Numbered from the stretch's first letter, positions 14,220 through 22,856 are shown. The stretch: 29,822 nt of DNA from Candidatus Zhuqueibacterota bacterium (GCA_016783505.1 JADHWK010000026.1:1-29822); one strand, 5' to 3'. Notes: generated by a model not told the origin, from the sequence alone. A program made the numbers and translations.

Positions 14220-15050
14220 TCATTTTGTTACTATGGAAGTACCCATACTACCTGTTGGTAGGTTTTCAATTGTTGCTGTAGAATCGCCAGTAGAACATTC
14301 CTTTGCATAGGGTTCAATTTTTCTTTCAAATAGATGATTGGCAGTGAGATAAGCCTCAACTAATCTCTTTTCCAAAATTAAATTATAAACTTTTTCAAAC
14401 TCTTTTTCAAAGTAAATAATGATGTCTTCTACAGCATCTTTAACAGGTATAAGATCTTCAGAATTGCAGTCTTTTGGTGTCATACCCCTTTTAGGATTTG
14501 ATGGTAATTTAAATTCTTCTTTATTTGATATTGGAAAACGCCAATAATGAACAGAATGGTGGCGAAGGAGGATTTTTTGATTACAATTATTAAAAATATT
14601 CCAAAAAGAATCATCAACCATATTTTTTCTTTTCTTTAAATCACCCAATGTAAGCCCCTTCTCAGAATCAGATTTTGGCTTTTTTATAAATAGAGATTCA
14701 ACAAAATTTTCCAAGGCACACAAACCCGAATATAAATCACTGTAACAAGCTTCTACTTCTTCCCAAATATAGAAATAGCTGTATTCTTGCAATTCATCTC
14801 CTAAAAGTTTTTCAAGATTATTGAGATGATAATAAGCACCAAGAATATGAGTAGCTGCAGAGTGACTTTCTAAACCTGTTTTATAAAATGAGTCCAAAAT
14901 TTCATCTGCATTCGGTACATCGGAAAAAAATATAACATTATCTCGTGAAAAAGCACAACCCTTTTCCCTTACTGTCCAGTAGGTTTTTAAAAATTTTAAT
15001 TATTCTTCCATCTTTTTGTCAAGAGGATCTAAGGGATATTTATGCTTCAT
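14220..15050 (-). pseudogene. HEPN-like protein gene interrupted by an in-frame TAA
   Basis: A continuous frame runs from the ATG at 15050 (MKHKYPLDPLDKKMEE) to 14220, but codon 17 is TAA (15000-15002). After it the reading resumes without shift: LKFLKTYWTVREKGCAFSRD, NVIFFSDVPNADEILDSFYK. The residues after the stop look coding and join smoothly to the long open part (14220-14897), which suggests a nonsense mutation or base-call error. The protein is helical, and RHHSVH near the middle (R-x4-H) matches the catalytic motif of HEPN ribonucleases; the size and layout recall Cthe_2314-like HEPN proteins, a guess from memory. AAGG precedes the ATG at 15050. AT-rich, beside a defence-rich region. 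Confidence 0.6.
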
Positions 15051-15109
15051 GTTAAAACCTTAAAATGATACTATGGTAATCGTTCAATAACCTTTAAATT
15101 TATACATAA

Positions 15110-15141
15110 CCGGCGGGCGATGTGGCTGCACCGCCCGCCGG
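15110..15141 (-). terminator. GC-rich hairpin downstream of oligoendopeptidase F
   Basis: CCGGCGGGCG and CGCCCGCCGG form a perfect 10-bp stem with a 12-nt loop, 33 bp behind the stop at 15174. No proper T-run follows on the minus strand (GGTTATGTATAAATTT), so termination may be Rho-aided or the hairpin may protect the message end. Confidence 0.55.
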
Positions 15142-15173
15142 CTCAGCAGATTGGTTAATATAGCAAGACTGAT

Positions 15174-17081
15174 TTACTTCTCGGCCAAAATGGCTTCAAC
15201 CTGGTCAATCAGCTCGTCCATCTTTTTGGTGGTGGCCTCGATGGGCTCCGGGGTGGACATATCCACTCCAGCACCTTTCAGTAGGTCAATGGGGTAGGCC
15301 GAGCTCCCCCTGCTTAAGAAATTCAGGTACGCCTTCACCGCTGGCTCCCCTTCGGTCAGGATTTTCTGGGAGACAGCCTGGGAGGCGGCATACGAGGTGG
15401 CGTAGGTATAGACGTAGAAGTTATAATAGAAATGGGGTATGCGGGCCCAGGAGAGCTTCTCCTCGGGATCAACCACCATCTCCGGCCCCCAGTACTGCTG
15501 GTAGAGGTCACCGAAGAGCTGGTCCAGGACATCTGGGGTCAGGGCCTCTCCCCTTTCTGCCTTATCGTGCACCATTTTCTCAAAATCGGCAAACCGGGTC
15601 TGGCGGTAGAAAGTGGTCATAATGTTGCCGATGTACTTCTGGAGCAGGGCCAGCTTCTCATCCTTATCCTCAGTCTTTTTAAGCAGGTAGTCCATAAGAA
15701 GGGCCTCGTTGGTGGTAGAAGCCACCTCGGCCACGAAGGTGGCGTAATCGCTGTAGATGAAGGGCTGGGTATGAATTGTATAGTAGGTATGAATGGTATG
15801 CCCCATCTCATGGGCCAGGGTAAACACATCGTTGAGGGTGCCGTTATAATTTAAAAGGACATAGGGATGCACCCCGTAGGTTCCCGCCGAATAGGCCCCA
15901 CCCCGCTTGCCCACATTCTCGTAGACGTCAATCCAGCGATTTTCAAACCCCTCCTTCAGCACCTTGATATAATCTTCCCCTAAGGGCCTCAAGGCCTCTT
16001 TGACCATCTCTTTGGCCTCTTCGAACGTGTATTTTTTGGTGGACTCGGCGAACAGAGGGGCATAGGTGTCGTAGGGGTGCAGCTCATCTAACTCCATTAC
16101 CTTTTTCTTCAGCGCCGCCCAGCGGTGGAGGGGCCCCAGGTTGTTATGGATAGTGGTGATCAGATTATTGTACACCTCCACAGGAATATTGGGCCTATTC
16201 AAAGAGGCCTCCAAGCAGGTGTTATACTTCCGGTTCTTCATGTAGAAGATATCCGACTTGATATTGGCCGAGAAGAGGGCCCCCAGGGTATTCTTGTGAG
16301 CTTCATAGGGGACGTAAAACTCCTTGTAGGCGTCGTGCCGGACCCGCCTGTCAGGGGAATACATAAACATATAATACCTCCCCTTGGACATCTCCACCTC
16401 GTTATCCTCCTCGTCCTTGATAGAAGGCCAGCTAAAGTCGGCGTTATCCAGCATGCCGAAAACGGTATAGGGCGAGCCCATCACCTCCCCAGCCAAGGCT
16501 AAAATCTCCTCCTGCTCCTTGGGCAGGGTATGGGGCTTTGTGCGGGTAATGTCCCCCAGATAGTGCTCATAGACCGCTAATCCTTCCTCCTTTTTATGGA
16601 ACTTCCGCAGTCTTCGCTCGCTGATGGAAAGAATTTCCGGACGAATGAAGGCAGCGGCGCTGCTTAGCTGGGTGGCCAGACCCCGCACCCGGTCGGCCAG
16701 GGCCTGGTAGGTGGTATTGTTAAGGTCCTCGTCTTTCCGCCGGTAGGCGTACAAGAACAGCCTTCCTAGGGTCTCCCCCACCTCGTCCTGAAGCTTAAGA
16801 CACCCCAGAAGGTTTTGGGGAGATTTTCTCAATATGCCTTCGTACTCTTTAAACCGGGGGATAAATCCCTTCACCTTAGAAAAATCCTGCTCCCATAGAT
16901 CGTCGGAGGCGTAGATGTCCCCCAGATTCCACTTATACTGCTCCTCGATCTGGTCCCGGGTGGGGATTTTTCCCGCCTGCTCCTGGGCTAAAAGACCGGG
17001 TGCTCCCAAAAGGAACACCAGGCAGATCAGGCTGCCCAACACCCAACCCGCCTTCACTACCGCAAACAACTTCCGTCTCAT
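15174..17081 (-). CDS. pepF: Exported oligoendopeptidase F (M3B metallopeptidase)
   Basis: A 635-residue M3 family peptidase. The zinc site is FTLAHEMGHTIHTYYT with H424, E425 and H428, and the third ligand glutamate follows in TFVAEVASTTNEALLMDYLL. RIPHFYYNFYVYTYATSYAAS is the conserved PepF C-terminal motif. Relatives cut peptides of roughly 7-17 residues. Unlike ordinary cytoplasmic PepF, it starts with a signal peptide: MRRK, a hydrophobic stretch (AGWVLGSLICLVFLLGAP), then LLAQEQ where cleavage is expected, so it probably acts in the periplasm or outside. The ATG at 17081 has GGAGGAG upstream. GC-rich and codon-regular, in contrast to both neighbours, so it looks like resident chromosome between acquired genes. 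Confidence 0.93.
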   Translation of the reverse strand: MRRKLFAVVKAGWVLGSLICLVFLLGAPGLLAQEQAGKIPTRDQIEEQYKWNLGDIYASDDLWEQDFSKVKGFIPRFKEYEGILRKSPQNLLGCLKLQDEVGETLGRLFLYAYRRKDEDLNNTTYQALADRVRGLATQLSSAAAFIRPEILSISERRLRKFHKKEEGLAVYEHYLGDITRTKPHTLPKEQEEILALAGEVMGSPYTVFGMLDNADFSWPSIKDEEDNEVEMSKGRYYMFMYSPDRRVRHDAYKEFYVPYEAHKNTLGALFSANIKSDIFYMKNRKYNTCLEASLNRPNIPVEVYNNLITTIHNNLGPLHRWAALKKKVMELDELHPYDTYAPLFAESTKKYTFEEAKEMVKEALRPLGEDYIKVLKEGFENRWIDVYENVGKRGGAYSAGTYGVHPYVLLNYNGTLNDVFTLAHEMGHTIHTYYTIHTQPFIYSDYATFVAEVASTTNEALLMDYLLKKTEDKDEKLALLQKYIGNIMTTFYRQTRFADFEKMVHDKAERGEALTPDVLDQLFGDLYQQYWGPEMVVDPEEKLSWARIPHFYYNFYVYTYATSYAASQAVSQKILTEGEPAVKAYLNFLSRGSSAYPIDLLKGAGVDMSTPEPIEATTKKMDELIDQVEAILAEK

Positions 17082-17101
17082 GGTTCCACTCCTCCGTTTT
17101 T

Positions 17102-17389
17102 TTAACTGTTACTTTTTTTATTTCGTGACTTCTGGATACTATTTGCAATTTTCTGTAATTGCACAAGTATTTTTATCTTTTCCTCAAAAGGCAGTTTTGC
17201 CTGCTCTCTATGGAACTCTTCTTTTTTTTCAAACAAATCCCTTCGTGTTATTGTGCTATTCCCCTTCGTAATAATCTTTACCCCGTTAGAAATTCTATCA
17301 TATTTGGATTTATTTCTCTTCTGCTGTCTCATGCCTTCTTTTTGGCAATTTCTAACGGGGTTTATATCTTCAACCTTCTTATCAGCCAT
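17102..17389 (-). CDS. Small partner protein of the adjacent nucleotidyltransferase
   Basis: A 95-residue protein encoded 12 bp behind the nucleotidyltransferase gene, with GGAG 9 nt before the ATG at 17389. The C-terminal half (FEKKEEFHREQAKLPFEEKI, KILVQLQKIANSIQ) is the conserved part of small proteins usually found beside such nucleotidyltransferases. The N-terminal half (DINPVRNCQKEGMRQ, SKYDRISNGVKI) is encoded by a palindromic repeat: CCCCGTTAGAAATT at 17281-17294 and its reverse complement at 17347-17360. The repeat is in frame and adds about 30 residues without a stop. I infer an inserted repeat that the gene tolerates. Whether the protein is an antitoxin or a toxin is not known. Confidence 0.7.
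   Translation of the reverse strand: MADKKVEDINPVRNCQKEGMRQQKRNKSKYDRISNGVKIITKGNSTITRRDLFEKKEEFHREQAKLPFEEKIKILVQLQKIANSIQKSRNKKSNS
17281..17360. repeat. Palindromic repeat inside a coding sequence
   Basis: Perfect 14-bp arms, CCCCGTTAGAAATT and AATTTCTAACGGGG, 52 bp apart. On the minus strand they encode NPVRN and ISNGV peptides. Elements of this kind are abundant in genomes of several uncultured phyla (from memory). Here one sits in frame in the 95-residue gene. Confidence 0.75.
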
Positions 17390-17401
17390 AATAATTCTCC
17401 T

Positions 17402-17887
17402 TCATAAAGACTTGAGTTTCTCACTCAAGCCATACTTGTTTAAAATATCTTCGAGTTTTATCATATCTATTTTTGTTTGTTCCAAAAGTCTTTCTATTTT
17501 CTCTATATCCTTTTTCCTGCCAGCCCTTAATAATACGGATATCAGATATTCGGGGTTCATTACTTTTGTTTTAACTCCTTCATATTTTATTTCTTTTGCA
17601 TCGGTTACACCCTCTTCTTCCAGTTTATCAACTGGAATAAATTGAACAGGCATTCCCTCTATTATAATATGTTCTCCTTTCCATTGATAACCTTTATCTT
17701 TAAGATAATCGAATATAGGAGAAAGTAAAATTAGATTCTTCTCTTTTCCTTTAATTATAAACACATCTAAATCATAAGTAAGGAAAGGTTCAGTATAGAA
17801 TATTGTGGCAATTCCTCCGCCGATAGCATAATTTTTAATTAACCCCTCTTTCTGGAGTTCGTTTATAATTTCTATCGTCTTCTCCAT
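17402..17887 (-). CDS. Nucleotidyltransferase, AbiEii/Mnt-like
   Basis: A 161-residue minimal nucleotidyltransferase. NYAIGGGIATIFYTEPFLTYDLDVFI contains the G-G pattern followed by D-x-D (YDLDVF), the metal-binding core of the Pol-beta-type fold, and PVQFIPVDKLEEEGV supplies the third-strand segment. The rest is helical (EYLISVLLRAGRKKDIEKIERLLEQ). Stand-alone proteins of this type act in type IV or nucleotidyltransferase toxin systems by adding nucleotides to tRNA or to a partner protein. Its gene precedes the 95-residue gene in one operon; start at 17887. I read the pair as a putative toxin-antitoxin or phage-exclusion module, with the role of each protein open. Confidence 0.75.
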   Translation of the reverse strand: MEKTIEIINELQKEGLIKNYAIGGGIATIFYTEPFLTYDLDVFIIKGKEKNLILLSPIFDYLKDKGYQWKGEHIIIEGMPVQFIPVDKLEEEGVTDAKEIKYEGVKTKVMNPEYLISVLLRAGRKKDIEKIERLLEQTKIDMIKLEDILNKYGLSEKLKSL

Positions 17888-17920
17888 TGCTTATTTGTTG
17901 CTATTTGGGCTACCAATTCT

Positions 17921-18003
17921 GGCTAACGGTTTCGGTGTATGCGATTTTGTGCCGAAGGCACAATTTGGGTGAGCGAAGCGAACCGCATACACCGTGTTAT
18001 ACG
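17921..18003 (+). repeat. attC-like imperfect inverted repeat, left of the Dnd island
   Basis: GGCTAAC (17921-17927) and GTTATAC (17997-18003) form the outer boxes. Inside are perfect 11-bp arms CGGTGTATGCG (17933-17943) and CGCATACACCG (17984-17994), and a central hairpin GTGCC-GAA-GGCAC. The left arm has extra bases (GGTTT against a single T). This is the general plan of integron attC sites (83 nt), though both outer boxes deviate from consensus and no integrase is seen. It is followed by three loose GAGCG-AGCGA direct repeats at 17971, 18008 and 18027. Confidence 0.45.
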
Positions 18004-18182
18004 CTCCGAGCGTAGCGAGGACAAGGGAGCGACAGCGACCGAAGTGTCATAGGCAAAGGGCCATGTCTTTTGTTTTGTGATCGTTTTCGTTGGGATATGA
18101 ACACATTCCTTAATCGCTTCTCACATCTTCCTCAGCCCACCGAAACCGTCTCTTTTCGTTGAGCTTGCGACACGAACCCGTC

Positions 18183-18554
18183 TCATACCTTCATTAATAA
18201 CCAATCTTTATTTTTCCAATGTATTAAAATATACTTCCCTGAGACTTTCTTTCCATGAAGTAAAAATTCAATTCTCTTCTTCTCAAAATTTAAAAGATCA
18301 TATGCTCCTGTATCCCAAATAAATATTTTACCTGCTCCGTATTCTCCCTCTGAAATTTCCCCCTCAAAATGTAGAAAACCCAATGTGTGATCTTCAACTT
18401 GAACTGCTAATCTTTTCACTTTAGGATTTGTTGGGACACCCTTTGGAACTGCCCAGCTTTTAAGAAAGCCCTCCATCTCTAATCTGAGATCCCAATGAAG
18501 ATGAGAAGCGTGGTGTTCCTGCACTACAAAGCTTTTTAGGCTAGAAGACTTCAT
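18183..18554 (-). CDS. Stand-alone LigD-type 3'-phosphoesterase
   Basis: A 123-residue protein matching the PE domain of bacterial NHEJ ligase LigD, which trims 3'-phosphate and ribonucleotide ends of broken DNA. Conserved residues by alignment from memory with Pseudomonas LigD: H14, H20, D22 and R24 in QEHHASHLHWDLRLE, and H56 in VQVEDH. The tyrosine after that histidine is replaced by F60. SWAVPKGVP and EGEYGAGKIFIWDTGAYDLL complete the fold. No ligase or polymerase domain is attached. It begins 16 bp behind dndE with an AAGG ribosome site, so it is the last gene of the Dnd operon. I infer a role in processing breaks made during modification or defence. Confidence 0.88.
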   Translation of the reverse strand: MKSSSLKSFVVQEHHASHLHWDLRLEMEGFLKSWAVPKGVPTNPKVKRLAVQVEDHTLGFLHFEGEISEGEYGAGKIFIWDTGAYDLLNFEKKRIEFLLHGKKVSGKYILIHWKNKDWLLMKV

Positions 18555-18570
18555 GAGAACACCTTTTCTA

Positions 18571-18948
18571 TCATTTATCCGACTTAAACAAAACAGCGAA
18601 GAAATCTATTGGAGAATTAATTCTTTGGTATTCTATATATAAGAGTTGAATGCCCCTTTCAATATGGTTTCTAATAAATATAGAAATATACTCTCTATCA
18701 TCCATTCTTTTTCTTTCATGCTGATTAACTAAAGCTTTAAATATGTCATCATACTCACCTGTAAGGGTATATCTATTGAACTCATACCCAGCACTATCTT
18801 TTGGTCTTAGATTTTTTACAGATTTTTTTTCAGCTAACGAACGCCCTATGGCCAACCTACAGATTATGTTTCTTCTTTGGTCCAATCTATTTGAAAGATG
18901 GTCAAGTTGCTCAGACGCTTTTTTTGAAATCTTTAATCTACTTGACAT
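18571..18948 (-). CDS. dndE: DNA phosphorothioation protein DndE
   Basis: A 125-residue protein with the DndE pattern: SRLKISKKASEQLDHLSNRL, RRNIICRLAIGRSLAEKK at the start and EFNRYTLTGEYDDIFKALVN with IFIRNHIERGIQLL at the end. DndE is a small subunit of the sulfur-transfer complex with DndC and DndD, forms oligomers and binds nicked DNA. Length is usual for the family. The ATG at 18948 has AGGTGA upstream, 8 bp behind the dndD stop. It is downstream of dndC and dndD in the normal gene order. Confidence 0.87.
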   Translation of the reverse strand: MSSRLKISKKASEQLDHLSNRLDQRRNIICRLAIGRSLAEKKSVKNLRPKDSAGYEFNRYTLTGEYDDIFKALVNQHERKRMDDREYISIFIRNHIERGIQLLYIEYQRINSPIDFFAVLFKSDK

Positions 18949-18956
18949 AAGTTCAC

Positions 18957-20966
18957 CTACTCAAAGAAGTAGCCATTATTTATTTTATTTTCCTCACTAA
19001 GAGATAAACTGTAGGCTTTATTAATATGAGGTTTTAATTTTCTATATAATTCTTGGTCAATCTCTCGATCATGAGCTAAAATAATAACCTGGTCTCCTGC
19101 GATTGGAAAAAAGTTTTCAGTAATTTTTTCTACATGACTCTTATCTAATTTTGCCAATGGCGAATCGACTATCAATGGTAGCTTTCTATTCGATATTTCT
19201 GATAGACCCCAAAGAACAGAAAGAGCATATATTTCCTTCTCCCCTGCAGATATATTATCCTTATCTACAACCCCATCATCAAAATCAATCAAAGTAGTAG
19301 TAAATGTTTTATGATCAATTTTTATTTCTTTGACCATATCGTCTTTATTTGCAAGTTTGCGGTACATGTTTGTAATTATTTTTTCTAGTTCTTCAATTTT
19401 TGATGAGATAACTACATTAATGAATTCCTTTATTGAATCTTTAATTTTCATGAATACATCAATCTTCATAGCGTCCTTTTCGATACATACTATTTTCTCT
19501 TCTAATTCTCTTATAATTCCTTCAATTTTCGTTCTTTTTTCTTTTAGCGACTGACTCTCATTCTTTAATGTGTTAATGTCTTTCTCCATGAGTTCTATCT
19601 TTGTGCGTATAGATGTCAGTTCCTCCACGTATTCTTTTACAAAACACTCATCTGGAACTTGTTTTAATTTATCTTTAAGTTTTTTAGCCTGCAGAAGATT
19701 TTTTTCTCTGAGTTTAAGAATCTCATTAAGTTCTATTTTCACATACTCTTCAGTCTTATTCAAAAAATTCTCGATAAAATCCATTTCTGCACTTGTCAAA
19801 TCATGAATAAAAAATTCTTGAGATTCATTAACAATCTCTTCAAACATTTCCGAGAAGATATTATTAATCTCGGTTTTGATGATATTCAATTGATTTTTAG
19901 AGAGATCAGTAAGTTTTTTACTTGATTCCACCTTTTTCATAAACTTTTGATTTACTTCCTCCAGAATATGCTTACCTGCTATTAATTCTTTTAGTCGTCT
20001 CTCTTTCTTTAGCTGGTTTAATAGACTCTTACAAACATCCGATGCAATGACGAAAGGTAAAACCTCGCCGCATATTTGCCTTATTTTATTGTTGAGTTCG
20101 TCGAGTTCTCTTTTTAATCTTAACAGTGTATTTTCGTTCTTTTTTCTATCTCTAGCAAAAGCACCAGCCCTTCTTCTTAAATCCTTTTCAACATCTTTTC
20201 TTAGGTAATACATTTTAGCAACTTTATGAGAATTTGCGTCAATATCGTTTTCAATACAATCGATCTCTCTATTTATTTTTGAGATTTCATTTTCCTTCTC
20301 TATAATTTCCTCTTGAAGTTCAGAATGATTAATATTTCTACGTTTAATCTTATTAATTAGCGAGTCTAAGTCTGTAGCTAATGTTTCGTATAGTTTCAGC
20401 CCTATCAAATCTCTTATTGATTCTTTTAGAATTTCTTCTGCCTTATTTCCACTTGCTAGCTCTTTTACTCTTTCTCCATCAAAAAAGAAATGATCGGAGA
20501 CATATGGCGGTATGAGAGAAATAATATAATCCTCCCAGTAATCTCGGGGAATAATTTCTAGAGGCACACCACCTCGATATATTGTAAAATTTTCCTTATC
20601 TACTCTACCATCTTTAAACTCCCACTCTCTCTTCAAAGTTATTGAATATGTCGGATAAGTATCATCGATGTCTATTTCAATCTGAATGAAAAATCGGTTA
20701 TCGTTATCTTTAACAGAAGATTTGTTTTTTCCTAAAAGAAGATAATTAAAATAATTTTCCCTTGATAATGTGGAACCATTGAATATTCTACCGAACAAAC
20801 ATAGCTTTATAGCCTCTACAATCGTTGTCTTACCAGACCCATTAAATCCGCCGATTAATATAATATTTTTTTGCTTATTATCGCTAGGTAGCGTCGTATC
20901 TATTTTGTGGTCCCCTCTAAAGTTTTTGAAATTACATAAAGTAACATTGCGGATTTTCATTTTCAT
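18957..20966 (-). CDS. dndD: DNA phosphorothioation SMC-like ATPase DndD
   Basis: A 669-residue ATPase with an SMC/Rad50-like plan: N-terminal head with Walker A GGFNGSGKT (39-47), the DndD-type motif HFFFDGERVKELA, two long coiled-coil stretches, then signature ISAGEKE (572-578), Walker B LPLIVDSPLAKLD (from 596) and the H-loop AHD near 631. There is no CxxC zinc hook at mid-coil. DndD supplies ATP-driven DNA handling for sulfur insertion. Its ATG overlaps the dndC stop by four bases, so the two are coupled. AT-rich with lysine- and isoleucine-heavy codon use, unlike the beta-oxidation genes. Confidence 0.93.
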   Translation of the reverse strand: MKMKIRNVTLCNFKNFRGDHKIDTTLPSDNKQKNIILIGGFNGSGKTTIVEAIKLCLFGRIFNGSTLSRENYFNYLLLGKNKSSVKDNDNRFFIQIEIDIDDTYPTYSITLKREWEFKDGRVDKENFTIYRGGVPLEIIPRDYWEDYIISLIPPYVSDHFFFDGERVKELASGNKAEEILKESIRDLIGLKLYETLATDLDSLINKIKRRNINHSELQEEIIEKENEISKINREIDCIENDIDANSHKVAKMYYLRKDVEKDLRRRAGAFARDRKKNENTLLRLKRELDELNNKIRQICGEVLPFVIASDVCKSLLNQLKKERRLKELIAGKHILEEVNQKFMKKVESSKKLTDLSKNQLNIIKTEINNIFSEMFEEIVNESQEFFIHDLTSAEMDFIENFLNKTEEYVKIELNEILKLREKNLLQAKKLKDKLKQVPDECFVKEYVEELTSIRTKIELMEKDINTLKNESQSLKEKRTKIEGIIRELEEKIVCIEKDAMKIDVFMKIKDSIKEFINVVISSKIEELEKIITNMYRKLANKDDMVKEIKIDHKTFTTTLIDFDDGVVDKDNISAGEKEIYALSVLWGLSEISNRKLPLIVDSPLAKLDKSHVEKITENFFPIAGDQVIILAHDREIDQELYRKLKPHINKAYSLSLSEENKINNGYFFE

Positions 20967-22321
20967 ACACCGTTTTCAGCTGCCATTTCGTTTATTACAT
21001 GTTCCTCAATAACCTTTTCTAAACGGTCGTAAATTCCAGTTCTACGAGATAAAGATGAAAGATCCTTCTCAACAATCAAAAGTTGCTCTATCAAGCGTGC
21101 TGGGATCCTATTTTTATCACAAATTTTACTCAGTTGTTCCAGACCTAACATATTATTCCTGGGGGAATAGGCTGTAAAATCATTCATTTTAGGAAAATCT
21201 AAAACATCAGCTATGGAAGATATGTTATCTCCCTCATAAATCCATATGGTCTCAATAGCCTTAATTTCCTCGGGGGATATTAAAGGAATTTCTCTACCCA
21301 TGATTTGTTCTTGAAGTTTAATCAATCTTCTTAAAATTTCATGTCTTGTTTCAAACGTAAACGGGCCAAGAATCTTATGTCCTCGATGTTCTGGTAAGGT
21401 GTATTCTCTCCCCAATCTTTTGGCAACTACTTCCCTCTTTTTGCTATTTTTTCTTGTACCTTCTCGATAATTAGGATCGTTACGAATCTCTTTGAGCCAA
21501 TTTCTGAACTCTAAAAGGGGTCCTAACCATGCTTCCCCGTCTTCAATTAAGCCTTCTAGTGCTCTATCCCGTTCTACAACAGTACATACCCAACATCCGA
21601 ATCTGCTACCACCACAAGCGGGGGTACTTTTGTCAATAACCAACGGACACTCTCTATCAACCTTTCGGTAGAATGTTATCAAGTCCCTATTATTATCCCC
21701 CCAAGGTGATTGTACTTGTAGTAAATATGCCCAAACGTCTCTGTAGTCCCAATCTTCTATGGGAGTATAAATATAAGCACCGGGAATTGATGAGTGTTTT
21801 CTTAGTCCAAAATCTTCAATTTCATACTTCCCCATAGTCTGTGCTCGTGAGCCACTTTCGGTTTTTCTGGCTCCCAATAAAATTATTACCTCACCATTTT
21901 CTTTAACTTGTTCTATTATGTATTTAGTCATTGGGTATATTTTGAGTCGGTCCGTGCACCATCTAAACCATCTATTTGGTGATGGATACCCTCTTCCAAT
22001 TAGATTTACCCAGAAAGTATCATTTAACAGGGGACGCAATATTTTGACTGTAATTGGAAGTTCATCTTTTTTAGCTTGCTTTTCAATTTTTCTACATATG
22101 TTTTTTATTCTTAATTCTATAATTGGTGATTCTACTAACGTATCTGCAGATAGTACATGAACTTCTTTGTTACTTTTTTCTGGGTGTAAATTTTGGAGCA
22201 TATAGTAAACCATTTGAGTAACGCAAGTAGAGTCCTTACCGCCACTAAGACCAATTATCCAAGGTCTTTTATCATTTAGGTATAAATTTTCCATTTCTTT
22301 ATAAATCTCAGTAGGATTCAT
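20963..22321 (-). CDS. dndC: DNA phosphorothioation sulfurtransferase DndC
   Basis: A 452-residue member of the PAPS-reductase/PP-loop group. The ATP-binding loop is GLSGGKDSTCV (S26-G-G-K-D-S31). C122 in RWCTDRLKI and C236, C243 and C246 in TPACGGSRFGCWVC are the likely ligands of its [4Fe-4S] cluster. GARKTESGSRA and EDWDYRDVWAYLL are typical. DndC takes sulfur from a cysteine desulfurase and places it in the DNA backbone. No dndA desulfurase is in the window, so a housekeeping IscS/NifS must serve, or dndA lies elsewhere. The ATG at 22321 has GAAGG upstream. It follows the unknown gene by 19 bp and overlaps dndD. Confidence 0.95.
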   Translation of the reverse strand: MNPTEIYKEMENLYLNDKRPWIIGLSGGKDSTCVTQMVYYMLQNLHPEKSNKEVHVLSADTLVESPIIELRIKNICRKIEKQAKKDELPITVKILRPLLNDTFWVNLIGRGYPSPNRWFRWCTDRLKIYPMTKYIIEQVKENGEVIILLGARKTESGSRAQTMGKYEIEDFGLRKHSSIPGAYIYTPIEDWDYRDVWAYLLQVQSPWGDNNRDLITFYRKVDRECPLVIDKSTPACGGSRFGCWVCTVVERDRALEGLIEDGEAWLGPLLEFRNWLKEIRNDPNYREGTRKNSKKREVVAKRLGREYTLPEHRGHKILGPFTFETRHEILRRLIKLQEQIMGREIPLISPEEIKAIETIWIYEGDNISSIADVLDFPKMNDFTAYSPRNNMLGLEQLSKICDKNRIPARLIEQLLIVEKDLSSLSRRTGIYDRLEKVIEEHVINEMAAENGV

Positions 22322-22340
22322 TTTTTCAAACCTTCCCTAA

Positions 22341-22856
22341 TTAGTCAAATTCGTCTTGTAATTTTGATATTATCTCAGAGTCCTCCATCTTAAGTCTTTT
22401 ATGTTCATATTCTTCTTCCATTTCGCTTCTCATTTTATCTAAGTATTGTACAATTTCCTCAACATCATCTATTCTTATTCGGAAACCTTTGCCTGTCCAT
22501 CCTTCATAACTTCTAGTCCGAATAAATTCCCTTACATCGATCATTGGTTCAAATTTAGTATATTTATCTTTTATTCCTCTTATGACTATTTTTGAATCTC
22601 TGCCATTATCTATGACACCAATTTCTCCATTATGTTCTAGCTTATTTCTATTATTAGTTAGTATATCTCTTAATTTTTGTAGTTGATTTCTCGATAGAAT
22701 TATTCCTTTTTTAGTATAACCTGTATATCCTATTGATTGCCAATAATATCGTATCTGACCTAATTTATCAACATAATTTCTCACAGTAATCATAAAATGT
22801 AATGACTTATTTTCGTTAAGTCCTATCACTCCTACGATTTTATTTTCATAGCGCAT
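22341..22856 (-). CDS. Unrecognised protein of the Dnd operon
   Basis: I do not recognise this family. From the ATG at 22856 it has 171 residues; a GTG at 22868, directly after the upstream stop codon, would add four. It opens with strands (MRYENKIVGVIGLNENKSLH, FMITVRNYVDKLGQIRYYWQ), then GYTKKGIILSRNQLQKLRDIL, a second strand region (EIGVIDNGRDSKIVIRGIKD, TKFEPMIDVREFI), WTGKGFRIRIDDVEEIVQYL, and a charged acidic helix at the end. No catalytic motif, signal or membrane segment is seen. A repeated strand-helix layout suggests two copies of a small domain (each ending ...L-x-K-L-R or ...I-x-x-Y-L-D-K). It sits immediately upstream of dndC, so it probably serves modification or its control. 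Confidence 0.75.
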   Translation of the reverse strand: MRYENKIVGVIGLNENKSLHFMITVRNYVDKLGQIRYYWQSIGYTGYTKKGIILSRNQLQKLRDILTNNRNKLEHNGEIGVIDNGRDSKIVIRGIKDKYTKFEPMIDVREFIRTRSYEGWTGKGFRIRIDDVEEIVQYLDKMRSEMEEEYEHKRLKMEDSEIISKLQDEFD

